Assembly: GCA_964428795.1 (NCBI GenBank)
Contig: CAYRZL010000039.1
Span: 1 to 24,113 of the forward strand
From: CAYRZL01 sp964428795
GTDB taxonomy: Bacteria; Bacillota; Clostridia; Lachnospirales; Lachnospiraceae
Reading direction: 5' to 3'
DNA: 24,113 bases
The notes beneath the pieces were generated by a model that saw only the letters and a program-made list of their open reading frames with translations, was not told where the DNA came from and ran no database searches. Of this stretch, positions 21,373 through 24,113 are shown piece by piece; position 1 is the first letter of the stretch, and each line of letters begins with the position of its first letter. The position numbers were made by a program, and so were the translations under genes.

Positions 21373-22554
21373 TTACAGATATTTTTTCAGTGCATCTACT
21401 TTGTTCAATGCTTCCCACGGAAGGTTCAGATCGTTACGTCCGAAATGTCCGTAAGCTGCGGTCGGTCTGTAGATCGGTCTTCTCAGATCCAGCATCTTAA
21501 TGATTCCTGCCGGACGAAGATCAAAGTTCTCACGAACGATTTCAACCATCTTCTCATCAGATACTTTGCCTGTACCAAATGTATCAACCATGATAGACGT
21601 CGGCTGTGCAACACCGATTGCATAGGACAACTGGATCTCACATTTATCTGCAAGACCTGCTGCTACCAGGTTCTTTGCAACATAACGTGCTGCGTATGCT
21701 GCGGAACGGTCTACTTTTGTGCAGTCTTTTCCTGAGAATGCACCGCCGCCGTGACGTGCATATCCGCCATATGTATCAACGATGATCTTACGTCCTGTCA
21801 GACCTGCATCACCGTGTGGTCCGCCGATTACAAATCTTCCGGTCGGATTGATGAAGAATTTTGTCTCATCATCGATCAGCTCTTTTGGAAGGATCGGATC
21901 AAACACATAGGTTCTGATGTCCTCATGAATCTGCTCCTGAGTTACATCCTCATCATGCTGTGTGGAAAGTACAACAGCTTCCAGTCTCTTTGGTGTACCA
22001 TTCTCATCGTACTCTACAGATACCTGTGTCTTTCCGTCCGGTCTTAAGTAACTTAAGGTACCGTCTTTTCTCACTTTTGCCAACTGCAATGCCAGCTTGT
22101 GTGCCAGATCGATCGGATATGGCATATACTCAGCGGTCTCATTGGTTGCATAGCCAAACATCATACCCTGATCTCCTGCACCTGTGTCAAGATCATCTGC
22201 CAGAGAGCCTTCTCTTGCTTCCAGTGCCTTATCAACACCCATAGCGATGTCTGCGGACTGCTGATCCAGTGCAACCATAACCGCACAGGTATTTCCGTCA
22301 AATCCTGTTTTTGCATCATTATAACCAATCTCATTGATCGTTTTTCTAACGATAGACGAAATATCAAGCTGTGCTTTTGTAGTAATTTCTCCGGTTACAA
22401 GTGCAAATCCTGTACAGCAAGCTGTCTCGCAGGCAACACGACTCATCGGGTCCTGCTCCATGCAGGCGTCCAAAATGGCATCAGAAACCGCGTCGCAGAC
22501 TTTGTCCGGATGTCCTTCTGTTACTGACTCAGAAGTAAATAACAATTTTTCCAT
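21373..22554 (-). CDS. metK: S-adenosylmethionine synthetase
   Basis: A 393-residue cytosolic enzyme making S-adenosylmethionine from methionine and ATP. GHPDK (14-18) holds the catalytic His and Mg-binding Asp. GAGDQGMMFGYA (125-136) is signature 1, and GGGAFSGKDCTKVD (269-282) is signature 2 with the P-loop-like lysine. The length is the usual ~390. CGGAGGAG lies 6 nt before the ATG. The 67-nt gap to murA has no room for a SAM riboswitch, so it is probably expressed from the murA promoter or an unseen local one. Confidence 0.98.
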   Translation of the reverse strand: MEKLLFTSESVTEGHPDKVCDAVSDAILDACMEQDPMSRVACETACCTGFALVTGEITTKAQLDISSIVRKTINEIGYNDAKTGFDGNTCAVMVALDQQSADIAMGVDKALEAREGSLADDLDTGAGDQGMMFGYATNETAEYMPYPIDLAHKLALQLAKVRKDGTLSYLRPDGKTQVSVEYDENGTPKRLEAVVLSTQHDEDVTQEQIHEDIRTYVFDPILPKELIDDETKFFINPTGRFVIGGPHGDAGLTGRKIIVDTYGGYARHGGGAFSGKDCTKVDRSAAYAARYVAKNLVAAGLADKCEIQLSYAIGVAQPTSIMVDTFGTGKVSDEKMVEIVRENFDLRPAGIIKMLDLRRPIYRPTAAYGHFGRNDLNLPWEALNKVDALKKYL

Positions 22555-22621
22555 TTTTTCTCCTCCGTTTTAGTACTTTTTCAGAAAAATTTTATGCTGA
22601 AGTTTTTACTTATTTTCAATT

Positions 22622-23914
22622 TCATGATATCTTCAATATGTACTTTTGTATCTCTTTTTCGGAATTTACGCGGGCAATCTGTGCACCAAGCTGTTCCAGC
22701 TTCTTCTCAAATGATTCATATCCCCGCTCAACATAGAAAATATCATCCACAACTGTGACACCCTCTGCCGCAAGACCTGCGATCACAAGCGCAGCTCCCG
22801 CTCTCAGATCCGGTGCACAGACCCTGGCTCCCGTGTAACCGCTGACACCATTGATAATCGCCACATTACCCTCTACCTTGATAGAGGCACCCATGCGGCT
22901 CAGCTCATCCACATATTTGAAACGATTTTCAAATATGCTCTCGGTAACGGTACTGGTTCCCTCTGCAATGCCCAGAACTACGGACATCTGCGGCTGCATA
23001 TCTGTCGGAAATCCCGGATATGGCAGCGTGATCACCTGCGTACGACGCAGAGGCTGATCTGCAATGACCCGCACCGAATCATCGTATTCGATCACTTTAC
23101 ATCCCACCTCAAGCAGCTTTGCACTTGTAGCTTCCAGATGCTTCGGAATCACATTCTTTACCAATACATCGCCGCCTGTTGCGGCAGCAGCAAACATAAA
23201 TGTGCCTGCTTCAATCTGATCCGGTATGATGGAATACTCCGTCCTGTGAAGTTTTTTCGCACCAACCACACGGATCACATCCGTACCTGCACCACGGATA
23301 TGCGCGCCCATACGGTTCAAAAAGTTTGCAGCATCTACAACATGCGGTTCTTTTGCCGCATTTTCGATGATCGTTTTTCCCTCTGCCATGGAAGCCGCCA
23401 TCATGATATTGATCGTAGCTCCAACAGATACTTTATCCAGATAAATATGCGTACCGATAAGCCGCTCTGCATGTGCAGAAATCTTTCCGTGACGAATATC
23501 CACCTTTGCACCAAGTGCCCGGAATCCTTTCAAATGGAGGTCGATCGGTCTGCTTCCGATGGCACAGCCGCCCGGCAGCGCAACCTCCGCCTTTTTATAT
23601 TTCCCAAGTAACGCTCCCAACAAATAGTAGGATGCTCTGATTTTCTTAATAAACTCATAATCCACACTGAGATCACCAATGGTAGAACCATCAATCTTTA
23701 CGGTATGGATATCGATTCGTTCAACCTTTGCTCCGATTTCTTCAATCGCCTGCAACAGCACATTGATGTCACGGACATTCGGTAAATTATCTATGGTAAC
23801 CGGTTCATCTGTCATGATCGCTGCCGCTAAAATAGCCAGTGCTGCATTTTTTGCACCACCAATTTCGACTTCACCAACCAATGGCTTTCCGCCCTTGATT
23901 ACATACTGATCCAT
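22622..23914 (-). CDS. murA: UDP-N-acetylglucosamine 1-carboxyvinyltransferase
   Basis: A 430-residue enzyme of the first committed step of peptidoglycan synthesis: it transfers enolpyruvate from PEP to UDP-GlcNAc. Key features are GGAKNAAL with K22, the PEP-adduct cysteine C117 in PGGCAIGSRPIDLH (fosfomycin-sensitive Cys form), GFPTDMQPQ with the catalytic Asp, and DLRAGAALVIAG near the end. Firmicutes often carry two MurA paralogues; which one this is cannot be decided here. AGAGGTG precedes the ATG, and a strong promoter with a 53-nt leader lies upstream. metK follows at 67 nt. Confidence 0.97.
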   Translation of the reverse strand: MDQYVIKGGKPLVGEVEIGGAKNAALAILAAAIMTDEPVTIDNLPNVRDINVLLQAIEEIGAKVERIDIHTVKIDGSTIGDLSVDYEFIKKIRASYYLLGALLGKYKKAEVALPGGCAIGSRPIDLHLKGFRALGAKVDIRHGKISAHAERLIGTHIYLDKVSVGATINIMMAASMAEGKTIIENAAKEPHVVDAANFLNRMGAHIRGAGTDVIRVVGAKKLHRTEYSIIPDQIEAGTFMFAAAATGGDVLVKNVIPKHLEATSAKLLEVGCKVIEYDDSVRVIADQPLRRTQVITLPYPGFPTDMQPQMSVVLGIAEGTSTVTESIFENRFKYVDELSRMGASIKVEGNVAIINGVSGYTGARVCAPDLRAGAALVIAGLAAEGVTVVDDIFYVERGYESFEKKLEQLGAQIARVNSEKEIQKYILKIS

Positions 23915-23973
23915 TACACACCTCTATGATAATACTTATTTCTCTGATAACTCTTTAATTTTTGCAACATCCC

Positions 23974-24003
23974 ATTATAAAGATGTAATTCTCTTTTTGT
24001 CAA
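23974..24003 (-). promoter_or_regulatory. Sigma-A promoter of murA
   Basis: A perfect TTGACA (23998-24003) and TATAAT (23974-23979) on the minus strand, with an 18-bp spacer. The start would be near 23967. It lies directly after an upstream gene's terminator. Confidence 0.85.
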
Positions 24004-24007
24004 CCTG

Positions 24008-24033
24008 AAAAAGAGATTTTAACGCAAAATCTC
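24008..24033 (-). terminator. Intrinsic terminator of the gene upstream of murA (outside the window)
   Basis: A perfect 8-bp stem GAGATTTT / AAAATCTC with a 5-nt loop, followed by TTTTT on the minus strand. It insulates murA from the gene to the right, which is not in the window. Positions 24034-24113 are AT-rich with no gene visible. Confidence 0.85.
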
Positions 24034-24113
24034 ACGATATCTTTATAAGTATATCATATTTTCAGCATTTGTAAATGTATACGATTCTTTGTTTATAGGA
24101 TTTTTATAATTGT

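Noticed and set aside
22555..22621. SAM riboswitch upstream of metK
   Set aside because: Only 67 nt separate murA and metK; no SAM-box core or terminator is present.
1..24113. CRISPR arrays, IS elements, prophage or defence genes
   Set aside because: Looked for on both strands; no regularly spaced repeats, transposases, integrases or inverted-repeat-bounded elements were seen. The ~44-nt units are only paired and have no spacers.

Overview
The window looks like a chromosomal core region from a spore-forming Clostridia, most probably a Lachnospiraceae. This rests on the SpoIIE, YabP, YabQ and CotS-type proteins, the zinc-type ProRS ending in Tyr, the T-box leader, and the gene order hup-rqcP-yabP-yabQ-divIC-spoIIE-tilS-hpt-ftsH, which parallels the Bacillus subtilis yabO-P-Q-divIC...spoIIE...tilS-hprT-ftsH order. 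The genus cannot be fixed from the sequence. One run of exactly 100 N (16998-17097) shows it is a draft assembly. I recognise 20 protein genes and one tRNA, all on the minus strand, so transcription runs from the right end to the left. No phage, IS, CRISPR or defence genes are visible.

Layout in order of transcription: a terminator and a strong promoter lead into murA (23914-22622), then metK (22554-21373). A promoter and a leader carrying two ~44-nt repeat units precede a HAMP sensor kinase and OmpR-type regulator pair (21163-18976), followed by an RluA-type pseudouridine synthase and an AI-2E/YtvI-type membrane protein. A T-box leader, interrupted by the assembly gap, controls proS (16853-15417). 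An AT-rich GNAT gene, cca and a degenerate CotS-type kinase follow, then phosphoglucomutase (12275-10542).

The next block combines growth and sporulation functions. A sigma-A promoter drives hup and rqcP. yabP, yabQ and a divIC-like gene follow, then spoIIE behind a promoter with the 21-bp spacing and Spo0A boxes expected of Spo0A-activated sigma-A promoters. spoIIE, tilS, hpt and ftsH are tightly packed or overlapping. After ftsH a ~390-nt intergenic region holds a perfect 30-nt palindrome and two more copies of the ~44-nt repeat, just upstream of a cytoplasmic GH13 amylase/neopullulanase gene (2361-259). A tRNA-Tyr gene with its own promoter and terminator ends the window.

The window is mostly ordinary core genome. 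The parts most worth a second look are regulatory. Terminator-like hairpins at two sporulation genes (yabP and cotS) have a 3' arm that includes the gene's Shine-Dalgarno sequence, with the U-tract just before the start codon. The tandem ~44-nt repeat family occurs in the leaders of two unrelated genes 19 kb apart. The spoIIE promoter is of Spo0A type, and this SpoIIE has a short membrane domain and a CX2CX2CX2C cluster. I found no convincing wholly new multi-gene system.
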